A stretch of 64,000 nt of DNA from Helicobacter winghamensis ATCC BAA-430 (GCF_028751035.1 NZ_CP063533.1:310001-374000); one strand, 5' to 3'; positions 42,792-52,907 are shown, counted from the first letter of the stretch. Numbers and translations: made by a program. The notes: generated by a model not told the origin, from the letters alone.

Positions 42792-45068
42792 ATGTTACGA
42801 TCTTTATGGTCAGGCGTTAGTGGTATGCAAGCGCATCAAATTGCATTAGATGTTGAGTCAAACAATATTGCAAATGTCAATACAACGGGCTTTAAATATT
42901 CTAGAGCAGATTTTTCTACTATGGTTAGTCAAACAAAGCGTTCTGCTACGATTCCTTATGCTGGTTATGGCGGGGTAAATGATTTTTCTGTTGGGCTTGG
43001 AACTGGAATTGAAACAACAACTAAAATTTTTGAGCAGGGTTCTTTGCAGAATACTGATAGAAAGGGAGATTTGGCATTAGAGGGCAAAGGAATGTTTGTT
43101 GTTAGTAACAATGGCGGATATTCTAATATGTATACAAGAGATGGTGCATTTATGTTTGATGCAGTAGGGAATCTCGTAAATACTAGCGGTTTTATTGTGC
43201 AAGGTTGGGTTAGAGATTTATCTAAACTCAATTGTGCGTGTGGAAGCGATTCTTTAAATCGTGTGGATTCCACAGGTCCTGTTGGGAATATTACCATTGA
43301 TCCACGCCTTACAATCCCAGCTAAAAAAACAGGTGTGGTTGTAGGGAATATCAATTTAACAAGTGGGAATAAAACAGAAAATATCGGTTGTCCAAGCCCA
43401 CTTGATAGCTCAAGTGCGAATAATTATGTAGCAGGAGGCTTAGATAGGCTTTATGATACCTCAGATAAGCAACACGAAATCCCACAAGATATGGGAGTAA
43501 TGTTTAATGACGCTGGGGAGGCTATGCGCTTGCAAGAAGGACAGGGGATTTGGATAAGTTATCAAACAGCTACGGCAGAGCCTTTGGAGCTTGGAGGAAA
43601 CATACCAGCAGGTGCGGTTACAACAACAGTTAATATTAATGGGCAAGAAATCACTTGGACAAATGATCCTACTGCAAATGGTTCTAGCCACTTGTTAGCC
43701 GCGCAAAGAGCGATTAATAATTATAAAGACAAAACAGGTGTAGAAGCAATCATACAAGGCGACACATTAGTTTTGCAAAACAAAAATCAACTTGATGGTG
43801 ATGGTAGAAATAAAAATATCCGTGCAACAGGATTTAATAACGGAATCTTTGATGGTGGTGGTTTTGGGGGTAATGATGCTGATGCAACCGTTACCACTGC
43901 TTTTGAATACAGATATAGCAAGCAAACAACACCAAGCTTAGATGATGGGCAGTTTAGAAGCACAGAAGATTTGCGCATACTTATGCAGCACGATGCAAAC
44001 CGCGTAAAAGCCTTTGGTGGAGATTCTACTGCTTATGGGCAAGCGGCAGGGCAAAATGCAGGTAGGGTTCCAGATAACTATGGCGAGAGTGCTTATGGAG
44101 TTAAGATTACTTTAAATAGTCTTGGACAATTTGAGATAAATAACCAAGATGATGGGATTAAAGCAAGTGCAACAGCTGGTCCGGGTGGATTCCACAATCC
44201 AGAATTTGATAGCTTAAATATCTTTGTTTCTGCCTTTAACGATGAAAACAACACAACAAATGTGCTTTTCAAAAATCAAATGAAAGCAATGAATACAGGT
44301 GTGCTAGTAGAAGGCGGACAAGTTACAACAACAGCGGGTTTAAGAATGGCTACATTTGCACAAACTGTGGATATTTATGATAGTTTAGGAAATAAACACG
44401 AATTTACAATGCAGTTTGAAAAAGTGGGAGATTCAGAATGGAGCTTCCGGATTATTGTGCCAGAGCCAGCAGAACTTATTGGCTCTAGTGCGCAACGCCC
44501 AAATATTTTAGAAGGCGGTAGTGTAACCTTTGGGGAAAATGGAGAGCTATTAGGGGTAAATCCATCTAGCATTCAGTTTAAGCCAAATACAGGGGCTTCA
44601 TTCCCACAAAATATTGAACTAGACTTTGGAAAAGGCGGTGGGTTTGATGGACTTACAAGCACTTCTAGGGAATCCCAAGCACAAAATGTTAATGGTGATG
44701 GCTATGCTTCTGGCGTTTTGAAAGAATATTATTTTGACGCAACAGGAACTTTAATAGGAAGTTTTGATAATGGGCAAAATCTAGCTTTAGCACAAGTGGC
44801 AATTGCAACATTTGCAAACTACGAAGGGTTACAAGAGAGCGGAAGCAATCTTTTTGCAGAGTCAGCAAACTCTGGACGCGCAACAATAGGAACGGCTGGA
44901 ACAGGTGGTCGTGCTAGTGTTGCAGCATCTAAGCTTGAGATGAGTAACGCAGATTTAAGCCGTGGTCTAACACAGCTTATTGTGGTGCAAAGAGGATTCC
45001 AAGCAAACTCTAAATCTATTACCACAGCCGATCAAGTGCTAAACACACTGCTAGGCTTAAAGCAGTAA
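42792..45068 (+). CDS. flgE: flagellar hook protein FlgE
   Basis: The 758-residue protein begins MLRSLWSGVSGMQAHQIALDVESNNIANVNTTGFKYSRADF, the conserved rod/hook N-terminus, and ends with the matching C-terminal helix LIVVQRGFQANSKSITTADQVLNTLLGLKQ. The variable middle is long, as in Helicobacter FlgE. FlgE polymerises to form the hook. I place the start at 42792, preceded by AAGGA; an in-frame ATG 18 bases upstream has poorer context. A sigma-54 promoter precedes it and a strong hairpin follows it. Confidence 0.95.
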   Translation: MLRSLWSGVSGMQAHQIALDVESNNIANVNTTGFKYSRADFSTMVSQTKRSATIPYAGYGGVNDFSVGLGTGIETTTKIFEQGSLQNTDRKGDLALEGKGMFVVSNNGGYSNMYTRDGAFMFDAVGNLVNTSGFIVQGWVRDLSKLNCACGSDSLNRVDSTGPVGNITIDPRLTIPAKKTGVVVGNINLTSGNKTENIGCPSPLDSSSANNYVAGGLDRLYDTSDKQHEIPQDMGVMFNDAGEAMRLQEGQGIWISYQTATAEPLELGGNIPAGAVTTTVNINGQEITWTNDPTANGSSHLLAAQRAINNYKDKTGVEAIIQGDTLVLQNKNQLDGDGRNKNIRATGFNNGIFDGGGFGGNDADATVTTAFEYRYSKQTTPSLDDGQFRSTEDLRILMQHDANRVKAFGGDSTAYGQAAGQNAGRVPDNYGESAYGVKITLNSLGQFEINNQDDGIKASATAGPGGFHNPEFDSLNIFVSAFNDENNTTNVLFKNQMKAMNTGVLVEGGQVTTTAGLRMATFAQTVDIYDSLGNKHEFTMQFEKVGDSEWSFRIIVPEPAELIGSSAQRPNILEGGSVTFGENGELLGVNPSSIQFKPNTGASFPQNIELDFGKGGGFDGLTSTSRESQAQNVNGDGYASGVLKEYYFDATGTLIGSFDNGQNLALAQVAIATFANYEGLQESGSNLFAESANSGRATIGTAGTGGRASVAASKLEMSNADLSRGLTQLIVVQRGFQANSKSITTADQVLNTLLGLKQ

Positions 45069-45101
45069 TTAAAGACTTTCTTGCTTTGACACTTCTTAAA
45101 A

Positions 45102-45131
45102 TTGCAACTCCATAACTCTGCGGAGTTGCAA
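45102..45131 (+). terminator. terminator-like hairpin after flgE
   Basis: A perfect ten-base stem, TTGCAACTCC with GGAGTTGCAA, encloses a ten-base loop 34 bases after the flgE stop, followed by a T-rich stretch. The rest of the 252-base gap to htpG is AT-rich and holds the htpG promoter. Confidence 0.7.
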
Positions 45132-45285
45132 AACTTCGTTTTCTTATAACTTTTGCTTTTATCATTTATTTTTTAATCCCATTTTTAAAGGTTTATAGTA
45201 GCTAAATATAAAATATTATTTTTATTAAGCTAAATAAAGTTGATATTAGTAATATAAAGGTTATTGATTTTTTCTATTTTTTTGC

Positions 45286-45291
45286 TATAAT
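45286..45291 (+). promoter_or_regulatory. -10 box for htpG
   Basis: TATAAT preceded by TTTGC lies 30 bases before the htpG ATG, with T-rich sequence upstream. Confidence 0.6.
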
Positions 45292-45320
45292 GCGCGAAAA
45301 TTTTTCAAAAAAGGATATTT

Positions 45321-47195
45321 ATGGCAAAACATACTTTTCAAACCGAAGTGAATCAACTTTTGGATTTAATGATACATTCTTTGTATTCTAATAAAGAGAT
45401 TTTTTTGCGTGAGCTTGTGAGCAATGCTTCAGACGCGCTAGATAAATTGCAATACTTAACGCTAACAGATGAGAAACTAAAGTCGTTAAACTTCACGCCT
45501 AGAATTGACATAGCCTTTGATAGTGAGAAAAACACGCTAACAATTAGTGATAGCGGTGTGGGTATGAATGAAGCGGATTTAATAGAGAATTTAGGAACGA
45601 TTGCAAAGAGTGGGACAAAAAACTTTTTATCAAAACTTAGTGGCGATAAGAAAAAGGATTCCGCACTTATTGGACAATTTGGTGTTGGGTTTTATTCTGC
45701 TTTTATGGTGGCAAGCAAGATTATAGTAACAACCAAAAAAGCAGGGGAGAGTCAAGCGTATGCGTGGATTAGTGATGGGAGTGGGGAGTTTGATATTGAG
45801 CCTTGTGAGAAAGAATCGCACGGAAGTGAGATTAAGCTATATTTAAAAGATGATGAAAAGGAATTTACAAGCCGTTGGCGTATAGAAGAGATTATCAAAA
45901 AATACTCTGATCATATTCCTTTCCCTATTTTCTTGCATTTTACTGAGAGCAAAAGCGAGGGTGAAGGGGAAAATAAAAAGGAAGTCATAGAGCAAAAATG
46001 CGAACAAATCAACAAGGCTTCAGCTCTTTGGCGTGTGGCAAAGAAAGATTTAAAAGATGAAGAATACAAAGAGTTTTATAAAACTTTGAGTTATGATTCT
46101 AGTGAGCCACTTTCTTGGATACACACAAGGGTGGAGGGGACTTTAGAATACACAACTTTATTTTATATTCCACAAACTGCGCCTTTTGACTTGTATCGCG
46201 TGGATTATAAAAGTGGCGTGAAGCTGTATGTGAAGCGTGTGTTTATTACCGATGATGATAAGGAGCTTTTACCGCCTTATTTGCGTTTTGTAAGGGGGAT
46301 AATTGATAGCGAAGATTTACCGCTTAATGTAAGCCGTGAGATTTTGCAACAAAATAGAATCCTAGCTACGATTAAATCTGCTTCTACAAAAAAGATTCTA
46401 AGCGAGATTGAAGCTTTGCAGAAAGATACAGAAAAATACGCTAAGTTTTATAAAGAGTTTGGTAGATGTTTAAAAGAGGGTGTTTATAGCGATTTTGAAA
46501 ACAAAGAAAAATTATTGGAGCTTTTGCGCTTTAGTAGCACTAAGAGTGAGGGTAAAGAAATTTCTTTTAAAGAATACAAAGAGAGAATGACTGATGGGCA
46601 AAAGGCAATCTACTATCTGCAAGGGGAGAATTTGGAGCTGCTTAAGAGCTCACCTTTGCTTGATGCGTTTAATAAAAAAGGCATTGAAGTAATGCTCTTT
46701 GGCGATGAGATAGATGGAATCGTAATGCCTATGGTGCAAGAGTATGATAAAACACCATTGCGTGCGATTACTTCTAAGGAAGCTTTGGAAGATTTAGGAG
46801 AAGCTAGCATTGATGATCAAACACAAGAGAAATTTAAGGGCTTGTTGGAGACTTTCAAGGAAGCTTTAGGTGATGAGGTGCAAGAAGTGCGCTTAAGTGC
46901 TAGATTAGTTGATGCACCCTCTTGTGTGGTAGAAGCTGATGATCAAAATAACGCAATGTTAAAAATGATGCGTCAAATGGGAATGCAAGGGGATATGCCA
47001 GAGTCTAAGCCGATTTTAGAGCTTAATCCTAATCACGCGATTTTAACAAGTCTTTTAGAGAGCAAAAATAGTGAGAAAACAAAGGAAATTGCGCATTTAT
47101 TGCTTGAAGAAGCAAAATTGCTTGAGAGTGGTAAGCTTAAAGATGTCAATGCGTTTGTAAAACGCCTAAATGCTCTGTTGCAGGCTAGTCTTTAG
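45321..47195 (+). CDS. htpG: molecular chaperone HtpG (Hsp90)
   Basis: The 624-residue Hsp90 has the N-terminal ATP-binding motifs ELVSNASDALDKL, DSGVGMNEADL and GQFGVGFYSAFMV, the middle-domain VSREILQQNRIL, and the C-terminal dimerisation helix region. It folds client proteins in the cytosol. The ATG has an AAGGAT ribosome binding site. It is expressed from its own promoter and ends with a terminator. Confidence 0.97.
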   Translation: MAKHTFQTEVNQLLDLMIHSLYSNKEIFLRELVSNASDALDKLQYLTLTDEKLKSLNFTPRIDIAFDSEKNTLTISDSGVGMNEADLIENLGTIAKSGTKNFLSKLSGDKKKDSALIGQFGVGFYSAFMVASKIIVTTKKAGESQAYAWISDGSGEFDIEPCEKESHGSEIKLYLKDDEKEFTSRWRIEEIIKKYSDHIPFPIFLHFTESKSEGEGENKKEVIEQKCEQINKASALWRVAKKDLKDEEYKEFYKTLSYDSSEPLSWIHTRVEGTLEYTTLFYIPQTAPFDLYRVDYKSGVKLYVKRVFITDDDKELLPPYLRFVRGIIDSEDLPLNVSREILQQNRILATIKSASTKKILSEIEALQKDTEKYAKFYKEFGRCLKEGVYSDFENKEKLLELLRFSSTKSEGKEISFKEYKERMTDGQKAIYYLQGENLELLKSSPLLDAFNKKGIEVMLFGDEIDGIVMPMVQEYDKTPLRAITSKEALEDLGEASIDDQTQEKFKGLLETFKEALGDEVQEVRLSARLVDAPSCVVEADDQNNAMLKMMRQMGMQGDMPESKPILELNPNHAILTSLLESKNSEKTKEIAHLLLEEAKLLESGKLKDVNAFVKRLNALLQASL

Positions 47196-47204
47196 TTTAG
47201 GTTA

Positions 47205-47238
47205 AAAAGTTGGAATCTGTTTTTGGATTCTAACTTTT
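47205..47238 (+). terminator. terminator-like hairpin after htpG built from two inverted TGGAATC-type words
   Basis: AAAAGTTGGAATC (47205-47217) pairs with GATTCTAACTTTT (47226-47238) over 13 bases with a single G.U wobble and an eight-base loop. It lies nine bases after the htpG stop and is followed by a weak T-rich tract. Confidence 0.65.
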
Positions 47239-47368
47239 AGATAGTTTTTGCATTACAACTTCTAGGATTTTAAATTTTTCAAACAAGAAAAAGCAACTTG
47301 AAAAATGCAAACATTTTTTCTTCCTTATTGTCTGTAAAATTTAAAATCCCAAAAATTTAGATTCCATA

Positions 47369-48325
47369 TTACAGCCATTTTTTCTTTTTAAAATACAGAA
47401 TCGGAAGAACGGTTGAGATAATCATAACACCTAAAACTATGGGATAAGAATAAGTCCATTCAAGCTCGGGCATATATTTAAAATTCATTCCATAAATCGT
47501 TGAAATTAGTGTTGGAGGCATCATTGCCACAGTTACAACAGTGAAAATTTTAATGGTTTTGTTTTGCTCAATGTTAATTTGGCTAGAAAAGAGAGTTTGG
47601 ATATTGTCTAAAATATTCATATTAACATTGGTAAATTCTACTAGAGAGTTAATATCTTTTAGCACAATTCCTAAATCTTTTTTGACTTCTAAATCGGCTT
47701 TATTTGTGCGTAAAAGTGCAGTAATTGCAAGTCTTTTGTCAAAGAGGCTATCGCGCAAGCTTAGGTGCATTTCTTGTAAAATAGATAAATTTTCTAATAT
47801 ATCATCACCTAGCTTTTTATCAAACACAACTGCGCGGCGTAAAAGACGCGTTTGCTTGGCGATACTCTCTAGCATATCCGCATCTTTTTCTACCCTTAAT
47901 TCAAAGATTTTTGAAATTAAATCAAATCCATCTTCAAAGTTTTTTGGGCTTGCAAGCACGCGTTGTTGGATTTCATCAAAGACTTTAAACTCGCTATAAC
48001 GCACGGTAAAAAGGATATTGTGTGTAAGCAAAAAAGTAATGGTTTCATTGTGTAAAATATTCTCTTCATTAGGGCGCGTTAAGAAATAGGTGTTAATAGT
48101 TACGCTCTCGCTATCTTCCCAATAACGCGCGGATTCTTCAATTTCTTCCCTTTCTTCTTTGGTTGGAATATCTAAAAGATAGGTTTTTGAAATATAAGCA
48201 ATTTCTTGTGCGCTTGGGTGCAGTAAGTCAATCCAAAGCACATCAGAGCTTGCGTCAATGGCTTCTATGGATTGAATGCTCTCCCTTACAACCATTCCAT
48301 TGCGTTTAATAAATAGATTTAACAT
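47369..48325 (-). CDS. corA: CorA-family magnesium transporter
   Basis: The 318-residue protein has a large cytoplasmic N-terminal domain and two C-terminal membrane segments. The signature YGMNF lies at the end of the first segment ([18 protein letters not shown]), with ELEWTYSYP in the loop and the terminal KKKKWL. CorA forms a pentameric Mg2+ channel; Ni2+ and Co2+ can also enter. The ATG follows AAAGGAG. In H. pylori I recall corA next to pgk in the same order. Confidence 0.93.
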   Translation of the reverse strand: MLNLFIKRNGMVVRESIQSIEAIDASSDVLWIDLLHPSAQEIAYISKTYLLDIPTKEEREEIEESARYWEDSESVTINTYFLTRPNEENILHNETITFLLTHNILFTVRYSEFKVFDEIQQRVLASPKNFEDGFDLISKIFELRVEKDADMLESIAKQTRLLRRAVVFDKKLGDDILENLSILQEMHLSLRDSLFDKRLAITALLRTNKADLEVKKDLGIVLKDINSLVEFTNVNMNILDNIQTLFSSQINIEQNKTIKIFTVVTVAMMPPTLISTIYGMNFKYMPELEWTYSYPIVLGVMIISTVLPILYFKKKKWL

Positions 48326-48404
48326 TATTGCTCCTTTAAGATTCTAAAGGAGAATAATCCCCTTTAGTTTAGCGTTTTTAGAATATTCTGGGGTTCGTCC
48401 ATTC

Positions 48405-49613
48405 TTATACTCTTTTATCTAAAACTTCAAATGCTGGAAGCACTTCACCTTCTAGTAACTCTAAGCTTGCTCCACCGCCTGTTGAAGTGAAGCTCATACT
48501 ATCTTTATTTCCTGCTTTATCTACTGCATCTGCTGTATCTCCACCTCCAATAATACTATAAGCATAGGTATCAGCAATCGCGTGTGAAATACTAAAAGTT
48601 CCGCGTGAGAATTTTTGCGTTTCATAAGCCCCAAGTGGTCCATTCCAAACAATTGTTTCACAATCTTTAATCACTTCATTAAAGAGCTTCACGGTTGCTG
48701 GTCCTATATCTGCTGCCATTAGATTATCTGGAATATCTTGTGCAGGGATAATTTTCACTACTTTTGGATCTTTAATATCATCAGTTGCTACAACATCTAC
48801 GGGCAGATAAATTTTTACGCCTTTTTCTTTAGCACTTCTTAGAATGCTGCGAGCATCTTCAAGCAAGTTATCTTCGGTCAAAGAAGCCTTTGTATCATAA
48901 CCGATTGCCTTTAAGAAAGTATTGCTCATCGCTCCACCGATGATGATTTTATCCACAACATTTAAGATAGAATTTAAAAGCGTGAGTTTAGAGGATACTT
49001 TAGAACCGCCAACAATCAATAATAGTGGGCGCAAAGGATTAGAGAGTGCAACAGCAAAAGAATCAATTTCTTTTTTTAGGAGTAAGCCGGCAACTTTTTC
49101 TTGCGCATATTGTGCGATTCCATAGGTTGAAGCGTGCTTGCGGTGAGAAGTTCCAAAGGCGTCATTAACATAAACATCACAAAGGCTTGCAAGTTTTTGG
49201 GAGAGAGCAGAATCGTTTTTTTCTTCGCCTTCATAAAAGCGGATATTTTCTAGTAAAACAATGCTACCATCTACAAGCGTATTTAGCGTAACTTGCGCAT
49301 TTTCTAAGCTATCTACAAAGACAACATCTTTTGAAAGCAAGCGTTCTAGGCGTTTTAAAATGTTTTTTAAAGAAAAGGAATCGCTTTTGCCTTGTGGTCG
49401 CCCTAAGTGGCTAACTAGAATGATAGATTTTGCGCCATTGTCAATGCAATAATTAATTGTAGGAATTGCTTCGCGGATTCTTGTATCATCACTAATATTA
49501 AGTTCGCTATCCATAGGGACATTAAAATCTACGCGGATTAAAACACGCTTGTCTTTAAGATTGACTTCACGGATGCTTTTTACATTTTGCATTTTTTGGA
49601 TATTTTCACTCAT
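48405..49613 (-). CDS. pgk: phosphoglycerate kinase
   Basis: The 402-residue kinase has VLIRVDFNVPM near the N-terminus, SHLGRPQGK, YVNDAFGTSHRKHAS, the nucleotide-binding GGSKVSSKL, and the C-terminal IIGGGDTADAV. It makes ATP from 1,3-bisphosphoglycerate. The ATG at 49613 follows AAGGGTAAAT. Another ATG seven codons in is less favoured. Confidence 0.96.
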   Translation of the reverse strand: MSENIQKMQNVKSIREVNLKDKRVLIRVDFNVPMDSELNISDDTRIREAIPTINYCIDNGAKSIILVSHLGRPQGKSDSFSLKNILKRLERLLSKDVVFVDSLENAQVTLNTLVDGSIVLLENIRFYEGEEKNDSALSQKLASLCDVYVNDAFGTSHRKHASTYGIAQYAQEKVAGLLLKKEIDSFAVALSNPLRPLLLIVGGSKVSSKLTLLNSILNVVDKIIIGGAMSNTFLKAIGYDTKASLTEDNLLEDARSILRSAKEKGVKIYLPVDVVATDDIKDPKVVKIIPAQDIPDNLMAADIGPATVKLFNEVIKDCETIVWNGPLGAYETQKFSRGTFSISHAIADTYAYSIIGGGDTADAVDKAGNKDSMSFTSTGGGASLELLEGEVLPAFEVLDKRV

Positions 49614-49679
49614 ATTTACCCTTTTTTATAAAATAGTTAAGGGAATCTTAACTAAAAATGCCTTAATCCTAAGCAAAAT

Positions 49680-50690
49680 TTAGGCGTGTGGGATTTTTAT
49701 TGCGAAGCCTTTTTTGCCATTTTGTAAGAGTGTAATGCTTCCATTGTGTGCTTCAATGATTTGCAAAGAGAGTGCAAGCCCTAAGCCATTTCCTTTTAAT
49801 TTAGTGCTTTTAAAGGGTTCAAAAAGAATCTCTGGATTTTCAATAGGCTTGCCATTATCATAGATTTCAAAGAGTGCGTGTTTATCTGTGTTATAAAAGT
49901 TAATCTCTACAAGCCCTTTTTCGTTTTCGCCCTCTTCAATGGCGTCAATGGCATTAAATAGGAAATTTTGTAACACAATACAAAGCAAATCAAAATCCGC
50001 TTCAAATTCTGTTTTATTAAACTTAAAATCAAAAATAATATCTTTAGAGTAAGTGTAGTGGCTAATGGATTCGTTAAGTTCATCTTCAATGTTTTGAGAA
50101 TCAATTTTGCTTTTATTGCAATGCACGCCTTTTGAAAAAAGCAAAGTGGCTTTTACAATGCGTTCTACGCGCCAAATGGATTTTTTAATCTCTAGCACAA
50201 GGGACTTGTTTTTTAAATCCACGCGATTAATAAGTGTAGAAGCGAGTAGGGCAACAGAGCCTACGGGATTGCGGATTTCGTGTGCTAAGTGGGCGGAGAT
50301 TTGTCCCATAGAAGCTAAGCGTTCTTTGCGCTTCTCGCTTGTAATATCAGTGGCGGATATTATGCGCTTATTGAGCTTGGTGTTAGATTGCACAAGATAA
50401 ACTCTGCTGTTTGGAAGTTCAATTTCTTGGCGATTATTTTGAGAGAAATCAAGCTTTTCTAAGAGTTCTGGTATTTCGCACGCTAGGCTGTTTTGATAAA
50501 AAATCTCACCTTCTTGCTCTAGCACCCAAATCGCTGTTGGCAAGACATCTAGCACTTCTTCAAAGAGCGCTTTTAGCTCTACAAACTCTTTTTCTACTTC
50601 ATAAGTTTGTGTGATAAGCTTTTTTAAACCCTTTGCAAAGGATTCCTTATCACTACTGCTTAAGGATTCTAATAAATGTTCATCAATCAC
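49680..50690 (-). CDS. flgS: sensor histidine kinase FlgS (flagellar)
   Basis: The 336-residue cytoplasmic kinase has no membrane segment. A PAS-like region (about 45-115) precedes the phosphoacceptor His137 in AHLAHEIRNPVGSVALLAS, followed by NFLFNAIDAI, YDNGKPI and GNGLGLALSLQII. FlgS phosphorylates the NtrC-type FlgR to turn on sigma-54 flagellar genes. It starts at the GTG at 50690, two bases after the flgJ stop. Being downstream of flgI and flgJ, and so probably sigma-54-dependent, it may take part in feedback. Confidence 0.9.
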   Translation of the reverse strand: MIDEHLLESLSSSDKESFAKGLKKLITQTYEVEKEFVELKALFEEVLDVLPTAIWVLEQEGEIFYQNSLACEIPELLEKLDFSQNNRQEIELPNSRVYLVQSNTKLNKRIISATDITSEKRKERLASMGQISAHLAHEIRNPVGSVALLASTLINRVDLKNKSLVLEIKKSIWRVERIVKATLLFSKGVHCNKSKIDSQNIEDELNESISHYTYSKDIIFDFKFNKTEFEADFDLLCIVLQNFLFNAIDAIEEGENEKGLVEINFYNTDKHALFEIYDNGKPIENPEILFEPFKSTKLKGNGLGLALSLQIIEAHNGSITLLQNGKKGFAIKIPHA

Positions 50691-50692
50691 GC

Positions 50693-51016
50693 TTAAGCCT
50701 TGATTCCTTGTTTGCCTTGTAAGTCTTTTAGGTAATCAAAGAGTAAATCACTAAAGCCAAAGCTACCACTTAGAGATTCTGAAAGCGTATCGCGATACAT
50801 TGATTCATAAATATCGTGTCCGGGAGCTTTTGGATAAAGTGTATCGTCCATTTTTAAAGAAATATCTAACATTTGCTTTAAAATGAGTGCTTCAAAGGCA
50901 TCTGTTTGCTCTCTTAACCTTGAGTCATCATCTGTTTTTTGAATGGTTGGTGTAGATTTTGCCGCGTTAAGTAATTCCTTAGAATATCCACTAATTCCAT
51001 TAAAATCAATTTGCAT
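50693..51016 (-). CDS. flgJ: FlgJ-like rod-binding protein
   Basis: The 107-residue protein resembles the N-terminal rod-capping part of FlgJ: LREQTDAFEALILKQMLDISLKMD and HDIYESMYRDTLSESLS. It lacks the C-terminal muramidase part, as is usual in Helicobacter. It probably caps or scaffolds the growing rod. The ATG follows AAAGGAT. It lies ten bases after flgI and just before flgS. Confidence 0.83.
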   Translation of the reverse strand: MQIDFNGISGYSKELLNAAKSTPTIQKTDDDSRLREQTDAFEALILKQMLDISLKMDDTLYPKAPGHDIYESMYRDTLSESLSGSFGFSDLLFDYLKDLQGKQGIKA

Positions 51017-51025
51017 TTTTATCCT

Positions 51026-52108
51026 TTAGATGATCTCTAAGTCGGCGTTAAACGCGCCTGCTTTTTTCATTGTTTCTAAGATAGCAATCATATCTTTTGG
51101 AGTTGCTCCCATTCTTTGTAATGCTCTAGTTACACTTGAAATTGTTGGGTTATTTTGTGCGCTTACCATTGCTTCTGTTGCGCTAAATGTTGCTCCATTG
51201 CCCATATTTACAGCTTCTGGGTCGTTAATTGCTTCATTGCTTACTTTAATGGTAATATTATTGTGCGTAACAACTACGGGTGTAACTTCTACGCCCATTC
51301 CTGCGATAATTGTGCCTGTGCGTTCATTAATAATAATTTTATCTTCTTTAATGGCGTCAATATCAATCTCTTGCACGCGTGCTAAAAACTCTACCATACT
51401 CATTTCTTGTGGGCGTTGGAGTTTGATTGTGCGCGGGTCAATGGCTGTTGCAATAGGGGCTTGTGTGCCTTGTGTTTGCCCATCTTGTGAATTTGAGTTT
51501 GCAAAGGCAGCATTAATGCTTCTTTGAATGCGGATTGCGTTTTGGAAATTAGATTCCTTTAAGCTTAGTGTGGCGTTGATTTTATTATATAAATCATAGC
51601 TAACCTCTCTCTCCACTGTTGCTCCATTTGGCAAAACACCAGCTAAGGGGTGGTTCGCGCTTCCACCTCTCTCGCTTTTGCCTCCGATTCCTACTGCGCC
51701 TTGTGCCACAGCATAGATTCTACCATCTAAACCACTAAGTGGAGTTAGAAGCAGTGTTCCACCTTCAAGTGATTTTGCATCGCCGATACTTGAAACTAAA
51801 ATATCAATCTTATCACCTTGTCTTGCAAAGGCTGGGAGTTTTGCAGTCACCATAACAGCAGCGACATTTTTAGAGCTAATATCGTTTGCATCTACCTTTA
51901 CATTAACGCTATCTAACATATTTGAGATAGATTGCATTGTAAAAGCTGAAGTTGTTTTATCTCCTGTTCCATTTAAGCCAACAACCAAACCATAGCCAAT
52001 AAGCTGGTTATCACGCACACCTACAATGTTTGCTAAATCACTCACTTTTGCGCTAAAAGCTGGGAGCGTAACCATAACGCAGAGCATTAAGAGTTTTGTT
52101 ATTTTCAT
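51026..52108 (-). CDS. flgI: flagellar P-ring protein FlgI
   Basis: The 360-residue protein has a signal peptide (about 1-20, ending PAFSA) and the FlgI landmarks SDLANIVGVRDNQLIGYGLVVGLNGTGDK, LLLTPLSGLDGRIYAVAQGAVGIGG and INERTGTIIAGMGVEVTPVVVTHNN. It forms the periplasmic P-ring around the flagellar rod. The ATG follows AAGGACA. A sigma-54 promoter is located 40 bases upstream. Confidence 0.96.
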   Translation of the reverse strand: MKITKLLMLCVMVTLPAFSAKVSDLANIVGVRDNQLIGYGLVVGLNGTGDKTTSAFTMQSISNMLDSVNVKVDANDISSKNVAAVMVTAKLPAFARQGDKIDILVSSIGDAKSLEGGTLLLTPLSGLDGRIYAVAQGAVGIGGKSERGGSANHPLAGVLPNGATVEREVSYDLYNKINATLSLKESNFQNAIRIQRSINAAFANSNSQDGQTQGTQAPIATAIDPRTIKLQRPQEMSMVEFLARVQEIDIDAIKEDKIIINERTGTIIAGMGVEVTPVVVTHNNITIKVSNEAINDPEAVNMGNGATFSATEAMVSAQNNPTISSVTRALQRMGATPKDMIAILETMKKAGAFNADLEII

Positions 52109-52147
52109 CGCGTAATGTCCTTATTTCGCTAAAATCTTTTAATGTTT

Positions 52148-52165
52148 AAGCAAGAAGCATTCCAA
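52148..52165 (-). promoter_or_regulatory. sigma-54 promoter of flgI-flgJ-flgS
   Basis: On the minus strand TTGGAATGCTTCTTGCTT has GG and GC elements with ten bases between them, the same layout and the same TTGGAA/TTGCTT core as the flgE promoter. Confidence 0.82.
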
Positions 52166-52227
52166 AATTACTTATTAAATCTTTCTTTTTGTCAAACTTG
52201 CTTGCGTATTTTTTAAGAGATTTTAGC

Positions 52228-52233
52228 TACAAT
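52228..52233 (+). promoter_or_regulatory. -10 box for the Type II restriction-modification pair
   Basis: TACAAT preceded by TTTTAGC lies 30 bases before the ATG at 52263, in the gap shared with the divergent flgI promoter. Confidence 0.5.
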
Positions 52234-52262
52234 GCCTTAATTTTTGGATATAAGGTAAATCA

Positions 52263-52907
52263 ATGACGCAAAATTTACAAGAATTGATTAAAATTTATGC
52301 TTTAGATTCTCATATCAATTTTAGCACGCATTTGCTTGGGCAATCAAAGGATACTTTGATTGCGTTATTAAGCGAACTTCTAACACTTTATATTAATGAT
52401 AAGAATAGCTCTACAATTAGGGAGATTTTAAGTGTCTCTCTTGCGGGATATACGCATAATACAGAAAAAATTGGATTTAATGGTTTTAGGCAAGATAGTT
52501 TTGGTGAGCCTATTAATTGTGAGGCAAAGCCTAAAAATATTCGTTCTAATTCAACAAAAAAGTTAAATGGCGGAGGGAATTTTACTGATTATACTTGGGG
52601 GAGATTTAATAGAGACAAAGAATCTCATTTAAATTTAGTTATTAGCGGATTTGTAGATGGAAAAATGCTTTATTGTTTAGAATTCCCTTTTGTATCCACT
52701 AGTTTTTTGACACATTTACAGGAGCAACTTACCAAGAGATTTCCAAATGGAGATGTAACGGGGCAATATTTGCGGAGTGCAAGCTTTAGCTTTAAGCACT
52801 ATAAGGACGCGCATATACGCATTATTTATGTTTGCAAAGAATTAGAAATTTATCAACAATTTTTAGAAAAAAGCCTTTTTAAATTTCTAAAGGATTTTGT
52901 ATGTTAG
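52263..52907 (+). CDS. probable Type II restriction endonuclease
   Basis: The 214-residue protein lies directly before a DNA methylase gene and overlaps it by seven bases. A PD-(D/E)xK-like site may be Asp78, Glu87 and Lys89 in QDSFGEPINCEAKP. I do not recognise a characterised isoschizomer, so specificity is unknown. The pairing and size support a restriction role. An endonuclease gene placed before its methylase on one transcript implies a need for timing control, which is not visible. Confidence 0.75.
   Translation: MTQNLQELIKIYALDSHINFSTHLLGQSKDTLIALLSELLTLYINDKNSSTIREILSVSLAGYTHNTEKIGFNGFRQDSFGEPINCEAKPKNIRSNSTKKLNGGGNFTDYTWGRFNRDKESHLNLVISGFVDGKMLYCLEFPFVSTSFLTHLQEQLTKRFPNGDVTGQYLRSASFSFKHYKDAHIRIIYVCKELEIYQQFLEKSLFKFLKDFVC

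Noticed and set aside
45069-45320. A small gene in the flgE-htpG gap
   Set aside because: No frame with a start, ribosome binding site and reasonable length; only a hairpin and a promoter are visible.
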